A stretch of 64,000 nucleotides of DNA from an uncultured bacterium (GCA_946546825.1 CAMNOK010000002.1:37668-101667), one strand, 5' to 3'. Counted from the stretch's first letter, positions 52,902-60,317 are shown. The notes: generated from the sequence alone by a model not told the origin. Translations and numbers: made by a program.

Positions 52902-53468
52902 CTATTCCTGCTGGCTGATGGGTGGAAATCCTTCCTTGGTGAGCATCTTGACGAGTTGGGAGGCAATCGTCATGTTTCTTCTGAAGTTACGGTCGTCGTG
53001 TGGTGGAGAAAAGGTCTTCCACTCGTTGAAGCTTTTGCCAATCATATTGTTGGTCAGGGCCTTTTGGATGGTCTGGTAATTGCATTTCCACACTTTTGAT
53101 TCCGGCATGTTGAGTGAGTTGACCCAACTGACGAAGTCGTTGATCTTTTTGGATTTTCCGTAGCAGTCCACCATCACCCTGTAGATGGCGGCCCACTGGG
53201 TTTGCACGGCAAAGAGTTTGGTCAGTTGGCCGATGACCCTTGCTGCGACCTCGTCGGGCGGGTAGGGGGCTCTCGGTTCTTCATTTTCCGTCTGCGGTTC
53301 TTCATTTTCCGTCTGCGGTCCTTCTGTCTCCGCCTGCGTCTGTGGCAGGCCGTCATAGGGTGTCTGTTCCATACTGACGTTGGCCTTGTCGATGTTGAAG
53401 GTGACAAGTTGGTTGCCGGTGACGTTGATATAGTTTCCTTTGATATAGTATTTGTTGTTGGTGCTCAT
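52902..53468 (-). CDS. unrecognised protein with N-terminal Gly-Asn motif
   Basis: I do not recognise this 188-residue protein. The N-terminus reads YYIKGNYINVTGNQLVTFNI (residues 7-26). The segment at 11-20, GNYINVTGNQ, is also found in altered form at the C-terminus of the neighbouring 123-residue protein. Next comes a linker with repeats of QTENEEP, then a helical domain (EVAARVIGQLTKLFAVQTQW to FRRNMTIASQLVKMLTKEGF) with many aromatic and basic residues. No catalytic motif is apparent. It is probably transcribed with the 123-residue gene 84 bp upstream and ends before the hairpin at 52801-52834. Confidence 0.75.
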   Translation of the reverse strand: MSTNNKYYIKGNYINVTGNQLVTFNIDKANVSMEQTPYDGLPQTQAETEGPQTENEEPQTENEEPRAPYPPDEVAARVIGQLTKLFAVQTQWAAIYRVMVDCYGKSKKINDFVSWVNSLNMPESKVWKCNYQTIQKALTNNMIGKSFNEWKTFSPPHDDRNFRRNMTIASQLVKMLTKEGFPPISQQE

Positions 53469-53552
53469 AGTGCTATATATATAAATAGGTGTATTGAATC
53501 TATGTTTAGAAAATGTTTAGAAAATAAGATGACAGCATAGGAATGATTGGGA

Positions 53553-53924
53553 TTAGTGATGATGTGGTCCGTTGTCATTGAAGTTGAAGGCTTGGTTTCC
53601 GCTGGCGTTGATCATGTTGCCCGAAACTTGCACGACGGTTTTCATCTGTTCCTCCATGAGCTCTGCCTTGTAGGTGCTTTGCAATTCATGCAGCATGTGG
53701 GGCAGGGCGCGCAGTGCCTCCTCGGTCATCAAGGGTATGTCGTCAATGAAGCCCTCAATTCTCATCCTTTTGTGTTCCGGAGAGTGGCGCATGGCATCAT
53801 TGAAGAGCACCTTGAGCTCCTGAAGGCCCAGAGTGTGGGTCTTTTCGCTGGGGGGACGGGCATTGTCGGCTGTCGTTTCCCCTTCCTGCTGAACATTATC
53901 TGTGAGTCTGTTCGGAGGCTTCAT
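53553..53924 (-). CDS. unrecognised protein with C-terminal Gly-Asn motif
   Basis: The 123-residue protein is unfamiliar. Residues about 30-90 look helical (LGLQELKVLFNDAMRHSPEHKR, then LRALPHMLHELQSTYKAELM). The C-terminus is VSGNMINASGNQAFNFNDNG followed by His residues; GNMINASGNQ (102-111) matches GNYINVTGNQ of the next gene at seven of ten positions. It has the strongest minus-strand promoter of the module, with iteron-like cluster B directly upstream. Confidence 0.75.
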   Translation of the reverse strand: MKPPNRLTDNVQQEGETTADNARPPSEKTHTLGLQELKVLFNDAMRHSPEHKRMRIEGFIDDIPLMTEEALRALPHMLHELQSTYKAELMEEQMKTVVQVSGNMINASGNQAFNFNDNGPHHH

Positions 53925-53981
53925 AGTGGGGTGCTTTATTAAGCTATAAGGTTGAAAAAACTCTCTTTACCTATGTTTTTG

Positions 53982-54013
53982 CAAAAGTACGTTTTTTCTC
54001 CCATATCACCAAA
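53982..54013 (-). promoter_or_regulatory. promoter of the 123-residue gene
   Basis: On the minus strand TTTG (plus 54010-54013), a 20-bp spacer and TACTTTTG (plus 53982-53989) match the consensus fully. Iteron-like cluster B begins 12 bp upstream of the -33 element. Confidence 0.8.
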
Positions 54014-54024
54014 TAAATTTTGGA

Positions 54025-54076
54025 GATAATATACATTTTTTTTGAGATAACATACTAATTCCTGAGATAACATACT
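54025..54076 (-). repeat. three iteron-like repeats, cluster B
   Basis: GATAATATAC (54025), GATAACATACT (54046) and GATAACATACT (54066), with spacing of 21 and 20 bp, are the reverse complement of cluster A. The cluster lies between the promoter of the 123-residue gene and the divergent HU-like promoter. Confidence 0.85.
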
Positions 54077-54103
54077 TTTCTGCCTGTTGGCCCTATTCCA
54101 TTA

Positions 54104-54135
54104 TCTTGCAGGTCGGAATACTATGCTTATCTTTG
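54104..54135 (+). promoter_or_regulatory. promoter of the HU-like gene
   Basis: TATCTTTG at 54128-54135 with TCTTG about 19 bp upstream (54104-54108) forms a rightward promoter. Transcription would start near 54141, at the first base of the structured leader. Confidence 0.6.
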
Positions 54136-54141
54136 CAACGT

Positions 54142-54193
54142 CATCCGGATGATGCCGTCCAGGGGAGACACCCGGGACCTTCCCGCCGACGGC
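54142..54193 (+). other. G+C-rich structured leader of the HU-like gene
   Basis: The leader begins with the palindrome CATCCGGATG (54142-54151). GCCGTC (54154-54159) then pairs with GACGGC (54188-54193), enclosing GGGG/CCC pairings (AGGGGAGACACCCGGG). It is much richer in G+C than the surrounding intergenic sequence and lies 48 nt before the start codon. A cis-acting RNA element is possible; this is inference from pairing only. Confidence 0.4.
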
Positions 54194-54241
54194 TTAGAGA
54201 ACCATCAACTTTTATCAAAAACCTTTTAAACATTATTTATT

Positions 54242-54700
54242 ATGAGCGTAAAATATAAGCTTTATCAAGACAACCGAGAGAAGAGTGCATACAAAGGAAA
54301 GTGGTATGCCCGTGCCGTACACAGTGGCGTTTTTGATCTCGACGGCATTGCCATGGAGATCGAGGAAAACGTCAGCGCCAAGGAGAGTGATGTCTATGCC
54401 GTGCTGAAAGAACTGGTGCGTGTCATGAAGCGCCATCTCCAGAATAGCGAGATTGTCGTCATGCCTGGCCTGGGCCGTTTCAAGATTGGCATCTCCACGT
54501 CGCCGGCCCTCACGGCCAAGGCTTTCAACAGCAGCCACAACATCCGTTCCTCTCACATCATCTTCCAGCCTCAGGTGAAGATCGACGTTGCCCATGGCAC
54601 CCGCTTCCGTGCACTGCTTGACGGCTGCACCTTCGAGGAGACCGTGTTTAACGATGTGAAGAAGGATCCCGACGACAGCTCCGACGACCCCCAGCCGTAG
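54242..54700 (+). CDS. HU-like DNA-binding protein
   Basis: The 152-residue protein belongs to the Bacteroidota HU-like (HU-HIG-type) group. An N-terminal extension (MSVKYKLYQDNREKSAYKGKWYARAV) precedes the HU helical part (SDVYAVLKELVRVMKRHLQNSEIVVMPGLGRFKIGI) and a beta-arm region. The C-terminus is acidic. These proteins are common in phage-like and conjugative elements and near surface-polysaccharide loci. It is divergent from the 123-residue gene and followed by the repeat array and the smalltalk gene, an association seen repeatedly in Bacteroidota. Confidence 0.9.
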   Translation: MSVKYKLYQDNREKSAYKGKWYARAVHSGVFDLDGIAMEIEENVSAKESDVYAVLKELVRVMKRHLQNSEIVVMPGLGRFKIGISTSPALTAKAFNSSHNIRSSHIIFQPQVKIDVAHGTRFRALLDGCTFEETVFNDVKKDPDDSSDDPQP

Positions 54701-54731
54701 CCTATAGCCTGTAGAGGTGACCACTGGTTGG

Positions 54732-54934
54732 TTTCCCATGGCTATACCCTTTGGGAGCCAGCCAGACACCTCTCGGCCTCCAACCGGTCACTGTTCGGCC
54801 CCAGAGTGGTCACCGCTTGGCCTCTGAGTGGTCACCGCTCAGGCACTGAACGACCGACCGCTTAGCCCCTGATCGGCCGACCGCTCGGACTCTGAACGGC
54901 CGACCGTTGATACCTCAAAAGATATACCCTTTAA
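54732..54934 (+). repeat. array of nine degenerate 22-23 nt repeats
   Basis: Nine units starting at 54732, 54755, 54777, 54799, 54821, 54844, 54866, 54889 and 54912 follow the same skeleton as the array at 6198-6538: CTC, then AA or AG, then GG-nnA-CC, then TT. The centres are imperfect palindromes that vary together on both sides, such as AGTGGTCACCGCT and AACGGCCGACCGTT. The last unit ends 12 nt before the smalltalk start codon. Confidence 0.8.
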
Positions 54935-54945
54935 AACCATTCATT

Positions 54946-55053
54946 ATGAACAAGGAAACCTGGAAATTCATCATTCAGACGGCCATCGCAATCCTGACGG
55001 CCATTGCCACCTCGATAGGTGTAAGCTCTTGCAACTCAGCGAACATCTTTTAG
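54946..55053 (+). CDS. smalltalk small protein
   Basis: A 35-residue open frame begins MNKETWKFIIQTAIAILTAI and continues ATSIGVSSCNSANIF. One hydrophobic segment and a terminal lipobox-like SSC fit the smalltalk family of tiny Bacteroidota proteins, which are usually encoded just after a HU-like gene, as here. The role is unknown. It could be a short membrane peptide or a secreted lipopeptide. Confidence 0.8.
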   Translation: MNKETWKFIIQTAIAILTAIATSIGVSSCNSANIF

Positions 55054-55110
55054 TTAGTTGAACTGTTACTTCTATTCAATTCGGACATGTCATTCATTTT
55101 TTTAACAAAA

Positions 55111-55145
55111 ATGCCATGGCATGTTCGTTTTTTTTATTACTTTTG
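55111..55145 (+). promoter_or_regulatory. promoter with palindrome for the nucleoside transporter
   Basis: TACTTTTG (55138-55145) is a -7 element 30 bp before the ATG. The perfect 12-bp palindrome ATGCCATGGCAT (55111-55122) covers the -33 region and may be an operator. Confidence 0.45.
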
Positions 55146-55175
55146 CATGCAAATCAATTTAAACTAATAACTGAT

Positions 55176-56489
55176 ATGAACTTGAAAATACGTCTGGCCA
55201 TCGTGCTGTTCTTGGAGTTTGCAGTCTGGGGCGCCTATCTTACATGCATGGGCAACTACCTCGGTGTGGCCGGCCTTGGCGAGAAGATCTCCTGGTTCTA
55301 TGCCATCCAAGGTGTTGTGTCGCTCTTCATGCCTACACTCATGGGCATCGTTGCCGACAAGTTTGTACAACCTCAGCGTCTCCTCGGCTTATGCCACCTT
55401 GTGGCAGGTCTGGCCATGATAGGGCTGTGGTGGATAGGTCTTAGCAGCGGTTTCGGCAACGAGATAGCCGACAAGGGCCTCTTCATAGCCGTATATACCA
55501 TCAGCGTGGCATTCTATATGCCTACCGTGGCACTGGCCAATACCACCTCGTTCACCATCTTGAAGAGTCAAGGGCTGGACACTGTCAAAGACTTTCCGCC
55601 CATCCGCACCATGGGAACAATAGGCTTTATCGCCACCATGTGGTTTGTCAACTGCGCAGTCTGGGCCGACGGCAGCCTGACCTTCACGCTCGGCGAGAAC
55701 CTCCATAAGTTCCAATATACCTATATGCAGTTCTTCGTGTCCGGTGTGCTCAGTCTGGTGCTGTTCCTCTATAGCCTGACGTTGCCCGCCTGCCGGCTGG
55801 AGAAACACGAGGGCAAACAGTCGCTCATGGAAATGCTTGGGTTGAACGCCTTCCGCCTCTTCCGCGAGCGCAGGATGGCCCAGTTCTTCCTGTTCTCCAT
55901 GCTGCTCGGCATGATGCTGCAGGTCACCAACGGCTTTGCCGGACCCTTCCTGACAAGTTTCAAAGCATCGGCCGACCCCGTCGTAGCCTCCTCCTTTGCC
56001 GCCAACAATGCCACCATGCTCACCTCCATCTCACAGATTAGCGAGGCCCTCTGCATCCTGGCCATCACCTTCTTCCTGAAGCGCTACGGCATCAAGGTCG
56101 TCATGCTCATGTCTATCTTCGCCTGGGTGTTCCGCTTCGGCTTCTTCGGTCTCGGCTCACCCACCATGCCCGGTGTGGTGCTCTTCGTCCTTTCGTGTAT
56201 CGTCTATGGCGTGGCCTTCGACTTCTTCAACGTCTCGGGAGCCATGTTCGTTGACCAGGAGTGTCAGCCTTCGGTGAAGGCCTCTGCGCAGGGACTGTTC
56301 ATGCTCATGACCAACGGGCTGGGCGCCACCATCGGAACGCTGACCGCGGGAGAGATTGTAAACCATTACTGCCAGTGGGAAGGACAGTTCCTGCTCGGCG
56401 ACTGGCAGACCTGCTGGTTCATCTTCGCAGGCTTCGCCCTCGTCGTAGGCATCCTCTTCGCGCTCATATTCAATCCAAAGAAGGCGTGA
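55176..56489 (+). CDS. NupG-type nucleoside:H+ symporter (MFS)
   Basis: The 437-residue protein has 12 hydrophobic segments and the NupG-family opening MNLKIRLAIVLFLEFAVWGAYLTCMGNYL, with FYAIQGVVSLFMPTLMGIVADKF and the late FDFFNVSGAMFVDQECQPSVKASAQGLFMLMTNGLGA, a hallmark of nucleoside permeases. It should import nucleosides with protons. The ATG at 55176 is chosen over a longer frame from 55116 that would include the promoter. It overlaps rsmE by 4 bp. Confidence 0.93.
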   Translation: MNLKIRLAIVLFLEFAVWGAYLTCMGNYLGVAGLGEKISWFYAIQGVVSLFMPTLMGIVADKFVQPQRLLGLCHLVAGLAMIGLWWIGLSSGFGNEIADKGLFIAVYTISVAFYMPTVALANTTSFTILKSQGLDTVKDFPPIRTMGTIGFIATMWFVNCAVWADGSLTFTLGENLHKFQYTYMQFFVSGVLSLVLFLYSLTLPACRLEKHEGKQSLMEMLGLNAFRLFRERRMAQFFLFSMLLGMMLQVTNGFAGPFLTSFKASADPVVASSFAANNATMLTSISQISEALCILAITFFLKRYGIKVVMLMSIFAWVFRFGFFGLGSPTMPGVVLFVLSCIVYGVAFDFFNVSGAMFVDQECQPSVKASAQGLFMLMTNGLGATIGTLTAGEIVNHYCQWEGQFLLGDWQTCWFIFAGFALVVGILFALIFNPKKA

Positions 56490-57280
56490 AGGAAACAAGA
56501 TACTTTTATGTGCCCAACGCGCCTCTTCTCTCGGAACTGCCGGCAGAAGAGGCGTCGCACGCTGTGAGAGTGCTTCGCATGAAGGAGGGCGACGAACTCT
56601 TCCTCATGGACGGACAGGGCGTGTTCCATCGGGCCGAGGTCACGTTAGCCACCCAGAAACACTGCCAGTACCACATTCTGGAGTCCGTGCCGCAGCAACG
56701 CTACTGGAACATTCCCATCACCCTCGCCATCGCCCCCACGAAGATGATGGAGCGCATGGAGTGGCTTGCCGAGAAGGCCACAGAGATAGGCTTCGACCGC
56801 CTGCAGTTTCTTGACTGCCGCTTCTCGGAGCGCCGACAGTTGCGCACCGACCGCATCGAGAAAATTGTCATCAGTGCCATGAAGCAGAGCCGCAAGGCCT
56901 GGCTCCCGCAGGTGCTGCCCCTGGAGCCCTTCAAGTCTTTCGTGGATAACAGTCGGCATGGCCTGCGCTGCATTGCACACTGCTACGACGAGGTGCCCCG
57001 ACACGATCTCTATAGTCTGCTGCAGGAATATGCCCAAAGCGACCAGGCGTCACACAACTCCATCGACGCTTCACCTGCTTCGGTTACCATTCTGGTAGGT
57101 CCCGAAGGTGACTTCTCCATAGACGAGGTGCGCTATGCCCTCGACCACGGCTTCCAATCAGTGAGCCTTGGCCAGGCTCGGCTTCGCACAGAGACGGCAG
57201 GCCTCGTCTCTGTCATGACGGCCCAAATGGTTCAACAGCATCCGCTATCTGTAACGCAACCATGTCCCGCTGCTCAGTAA
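56486..57280 (+). CDS. rsmE: 16S rRNA (uracil1498-N3)-methyltransferase
   Basis: The 264-residue SPOUT enzyme methylates U1498 of 16S rRNA. It starts with a PUA-like domain (RYFYVPNAPLL, then HAVRVLRMKEGDELFLMDGQG) and continues with the knotted domain, showing KMMERMEWLAEKATEIGFDRLQF and the cofactor loop ILVGPEGDFS, then LGQARLRTETAGL. A GTG start at 56486 overlaps the transporter stop as GTGA. The frame is open further upstream inside the transporter gene, but homology starts at this GTG. Confidence 0.95.
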   Translation: MKETRYFYVPNAPLLSELPAEEASHAVRVLRMKEGDELFLMDGQGVFHRAEVTLATQKHCQYHILESVPQQRYWNIPITLAIAPTKMMERMEWLAEKATEIGFDRLQFLDCRFSERRQLRTDRIEKIVISAMKQSRKAWLPQVLPLEPFKSFVDNSRHGLRCIAHCYDEVPRHDLYSLLQEYAQSDQASHNSIDASPASVTILVGPEGDFSIDEVRYALDHGFQSVSLGQARLRTETAGLVSVMTAQMVQQHPLSVTQPCPAAQ

Positions 57281-57366
57281 TTCCTTTTATCTTCAAATCA
57301 ATTATCGAAAGAATGAATCATCAATTCCTTTTATCTTCAAATCAGTTATCGAAAGAATGAATCATC
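57279..57366 (+). repeat. 44-bp tandem duplication spanning a start codon
   Basis: Positions 57279-57322 and 57323-57366 differ at one base. Each copy contains the same ATGAATCATC start. The second copy supplies the real start of the lipoprotein gene at 57357. Confidence 0.97.
57313..57360 (+). CDS. possible 15-residue upstream reading frame made by the duplication
   Basis: The ATG of the first repeat copy opens MNHQFLLSSNQLSKE and stops at TGA (57358-57360), overlapping the lipoprotein start as ATGA. This is the usual geometry of coupled translation. Whether it is translated is unknown. Confidence 0.3.
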   Translation: MNHQFLLSSNQLSKE

Positions 57367-58256
57367 AATATCGATTGAACAGCGTTTTTCCCGCTTGTAT
57401 CTTTGTTGCTGTCATACTCCTGTCATTCTGCTCTTGCAGCGACGAACCAGCCGACTATCGCACGGCCATACCACGCCATGCCACCTCACTCGTGCGTGTT
57501 GACAACACAGAGGCACTGGCCTCCCTGCTGTCGCTGCCAGAGCCTGTCGTGCGCCTGCTGGTCTCCTCACAGTCCGGCCTCGATGTGGGACGCCCCTTCT
57601 ACCTCTTTACCGACGACGACGGCACCTTTGGCTTTTGCGCAGCTGTGGCTGACGGAGAGAAACTCACGCAGCATCTCGACACATTCATTCGGTTGCACCT
57701 TGTTTCCAAACCTGTTGTGCACCAGGGGTGTACCTTCGTAACCATCAGCAAGAAGTGGACAATGGCATACAGTGCCCATGCCCTGCTCCTGCTGGGCCCC
57801 GTGGCACCGGGAGAAAGTGAGCCGTATTATCGCCGCATGAGTCGCCTGCTCTCTGCCGAGAAAGAAGAGAGCATCCTCAAGGCTCCACTGTTCCTGCAAT
57901 TGGAGTCGCTCACCGACAAGATGGCACTCGTAACCCGTGTTGAAACGCTGCCCACACCGCTGCAACGCCATGCTTTAAAGGGAGTGCCTCCACAGACAGT
58001 TCCCTCCGCCGTGTGTGTGGCTGCCCGCCTGTCGCTCAGTCACGGCATATTACAGATTGACGCCACCCCCTTCTCCTTCAGCCGCACGTTGAACGAGGCC
58101 ATTGGCCAGCATCTGCAGAAACTGCAACCCGACACCCTCACGCTACTCTTCCAGAAGGATGAAGAGCTCCCCGTTCTTAGCCGTCTGGCAGGAGTCAGCT
58201 ACCGCCTGCGAACAGAACCCGTGAAGATCTATCAGAAAGAAACAGAGAATCAATGA
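57357..58256 (+). CDS. lipoprotein of unknown function, DUF4836-like N-terminus
   Basis: The 299-residue protein has a lipoprotein signal (PACIFVAVILLSFCSCSDEP, Cys about residues 25-27). Its first mature segment, IPRHATSLVRVDNTEALASLL, recalls the DUF4836 family of Bacteroidota lipoproteins, but the match is weak. The rest is mixed alpha/beta without recognisable motifs. It overlaps the ABC ATPase gene by 4 bp (ATGA), so the lipoprotein, ATPase and permease form one operon, probably an export or lipoprotein-handling complex. Expression may be affected by the duplication at its start. Confidence 0.75.
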   Translation: MNHQYRLNSVFPACIFVAVILLSFCSCSDEPADYRTAIPRHATSLVRVDNTEALASLLSLPEPVVRLLVSSQSGLDVGRPFYLFTDDDGTFGFCAAVADGEKLTQHLDTFIRLHLVSKPVVHQGCTFVTISKKWTMAYSAHALLLLGPVAPGESEPYYRRMSRLLSAEKEESILKAPLFLQLESLTDKMALVTRVETLPTPLQRHALKGVPPQTVPSAVCVAARLSLSHGILQIDATPFSFSRTLNEAIGQHLQKLQPDTLTLLFQKDEELPVLSRLAGVSYRLRTEPVKIYQKETENQ

Positions 58257-58897
58257 ACAAGATATTCTTTCAAAACGTCACGCCAGACGTCTTTGCTGCT
58301 GCCGCTCACCTCGACTCCGACATCTGGCAGACATCGCTCTCGCTGGAGCGCGGCCACCTCTACCTGGTGGAGGCCGCCAGCGGTAAGGGTAAGAGCACCT
58401 TTTGCAGCTACATCACCGGCTACCGTCACGACTATACCGGCACCGTGAGCTTCGACGATGAAGACACGCGCCACTTTGCGGCTGCCCGATGGGATGACAT
58501 CCGCCGACGCCATGTCAGCCTGCTCTACCAGGAGTTGCGACTCTTTCCCGAACTCACAGCCCTTGAAAATGTCATCATCAAAAACCGACTGACGAACTAC
58601 AAGACCGAACCTGAAATAAAAGAGTGGTTCGACCGACTCTCACTCACCGACAAACTTCATGCAAGGGTGGGGCGCATGTCCTTCGGTCAGCAGCAGCGAG
58701 TAGCCCTCATGCGGGCACTGGCACAGCCTTTCGACTTCCTGCTCTGTGACGAACCCGTGAGCCACCTCGACGATGAGAATGCTGCTGCCATGGCTGGCAT
58801 CATACTTGAGGAAGCTCGCAGACAGCAGGCTGCTGTCATCGTGACCAGTATCGGCAAACACCTGCCGCTGCCCTACGACCAGGCCCTCAGGTTGTGA
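58253..58897 (+). CDS. ABC transporter ATP-binding protein (MacB/LolD-like)
   Basis: The 214-residue ATPase is short, as in LolD/MacB/FtsE systems. The P-loop is AASGKGKST, with Ala in place of the first Gly. A Q-loop (LLYQELRLFPELTALENV), signature MSFGQQQRVALMRAL, Walker B FLLCDEPVSHLDD and a switch region where His is replaced (VTSIGKH) follow. It starts in the stop of the lipoprotein gene and precedes the FtsX-like permease gene by 79 bp. The role is by analogy: energising movement of a periplasmic or lipidated substrate. Confidence 0.9.
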   Translation: MNKIFFQNVTPDVFAAAAHLDSDIWQTSLSLERGHLYLVEAASGKGKSTFCSYITGYRHDYTGTVSFDDEDTRHFAAARWDDIRRRHVSLLYQELRLFPELTALENVIIKNRLTNYKTEPEIKEWFDRLSLTDKLHARVGRMSFGQQQRVALMRALAQPFDFLLCDEPVSHLDDENAAAMAGIILEEARRQQAAVIVTSIGKHLPLPYDQALRL

Positions 58898-58976
58898 AGA
58901 GACAGTCTGTCGTATCGATAGTCTCTATCGTGTTGTCTATAGTCCCATTTAACTTCAGAAACAGAAAAAAAAGAAT

Positions 58977-60161
58977 ATGCTTTGGAAACTCCTTAGAAGT
59001 CATGTCAGCCTGCCTCAATTTGCCGGCTTCCTGCTGGCCAATCTCGTTGGCATGGCCATTGTGCTGACTGGCGTGCAGGTCTATCACGACGTGGCTCCGC
59101 TCTTCACTCAGGAAGACAGTTTTATGCGGGCCCAGCATCTCATTGTCAGCAAACGCATCGGCATGGGAAACACGCTCAGCGGGCAGAGCCACGGTTTTTC
59201 TGACGCTGACATTGCAGACCTGACCAACCAGCCGTATGTGAAGAGGGTGGGGGCCTTCACGCCCGCTGAGTATAAGATTGACGCCACGCTGAGCGTTGGC
59301 GGACAGGTCGTTATGAACTCAGAACTGCCCTTGGAGTGCGTACCTGACGAATTTATCGACATCGACGCCGCCGAATGGCAATGGAAGGAGGGCGACCGGG
59401 AAGTGCCCATCATTATGCCGAGAAGCTATATCGCCATGTATAACTTCGGCTTTGCCCAAAATCGCGGACTACCCAAGGTGAGCGAGAGCCTGGTTTCACA
59501 GTTCGACATCGTACTCTATTTACACGGCAATGGAGAGGAAGCCACCATGCGGGGTCGCATCATCGGTTTCTCTGGCCGCATCAACTCTATCCTCGTTCCG
59601 CAGGCTTTCATCAGCTGGAGCAACAGCCAGTTTGCTTCGGGCAAACCGCAACAGCCGTCGCGACTGATGGTTGATCTGAGCAATGCCGCCGCCCCTGAGT
59701 TAACGGCATATCTGGAAGACCATTCTTGCGAGATAGAAGACGAACGGCTGGCTGCCGAAAAGACAACTTGGTTTCTGCGACTGATCGTCAGCGGGGTGAC
59801 GGCCATCGGTGCCCTCATCTCCGTGCTGAGTATCTACATTCTGATGCTCAGTATCTTCCTGTTGGTAGAGAAGAATGTTGAGAAACTGCAGAACCTGCGC
59901 CTCATCGGATATAGCACAGCCCAGACGGCACGACCCTACCAGGTGCTCACAGCCCTGCTCAACCTGGGCGTGCTGGTGGTCGCTGTCTCGGGAGTTGCCT
60001 TGCTCCGAAGCTGGTATATGCCGCTTGTGGCACAACTCTATCCGCAGATGCCCGACACCACACTGCTGCCAACCATCTGTTGCGGAACGGTCATCTGCCT
60101 GTTGGTGACAGCCTTCAACTTCGCGGCTGTCTATCGGAGAGTCAGACACACTTTATCCTGA
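58977..60161 (+). CDS. FtsX/MacB-like ABC permease
   Basis: The 394-residue protein has one N-terminal helix (FAGFLLANLVGMAIVLTGV, about 15-33), a large periplasmic domain (about 35-260), and three C-terminal helices (about 262-292, 323-345 and 363-385), the four-helix topology of MacB/FtsX/LolC permeases. The charged ending YRRVRHTLS is cytoplasmic. It pairs with the ATPase encoded upstream. The substrate is unknown. Confidence 0.85.
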   Translation: MLWKLLRSHVSLPQFAGFLLANLVGMAIVLTGVQVYHDVAPLFTQEDSFMRAQHLIVSKRIGMGNTLSGQSHGFSDADIADLTNQPYVKRVGAFTPAEYKIDATLSVGGQVVMNSELPLECVPDEFIDIDAAEWQWKEGDREVPIIMPRSYIAMYNFGFAQNRGLPKVSESLVSQFDIVLYLHGNGEEATMRGRIIGFSGRINSILVPQAFISWSNSQFASGKPQQPSRLMVDLSNAAAPELTAYLEDHSCEIEDERLAAEKTTWFLRLIVSGVTAIGALISVLSIYILMLSIFLLVEKNVEKLQNLRLIGYSTAQTARPYQVLTALLNLGVLVVAVSGVALLRSWYMPLVAQLYPQMPDTTLLPTICCGTVICLLVTAFNFAAVYRRVRHTLS

Positions 60162-60262
60162 AAACGCTGCCTGACGGGTTGAAAAACTGCACACTTTGGC
60201 CATCATGTGCAGCGCAGGGCAAAATAAGTTTACTAACGTGCCACAGTTCGGATATTTCTTTG

Positions 60263-60270
60263 TACCTTTG
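60263..60270 (+). promoter_or_regulatory. -7 element for pflB
   Basis: TACCTTTG ends 47 bp before the pflB ATG. A TTTG at -33 is not visible, so an activator may be needed. Confidence 0.5.
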
Positions 60271-60317
60271 CAGGCCGAAAAAAGTAATAACATCATTAAT
60301 CAATAACACAATCAATT

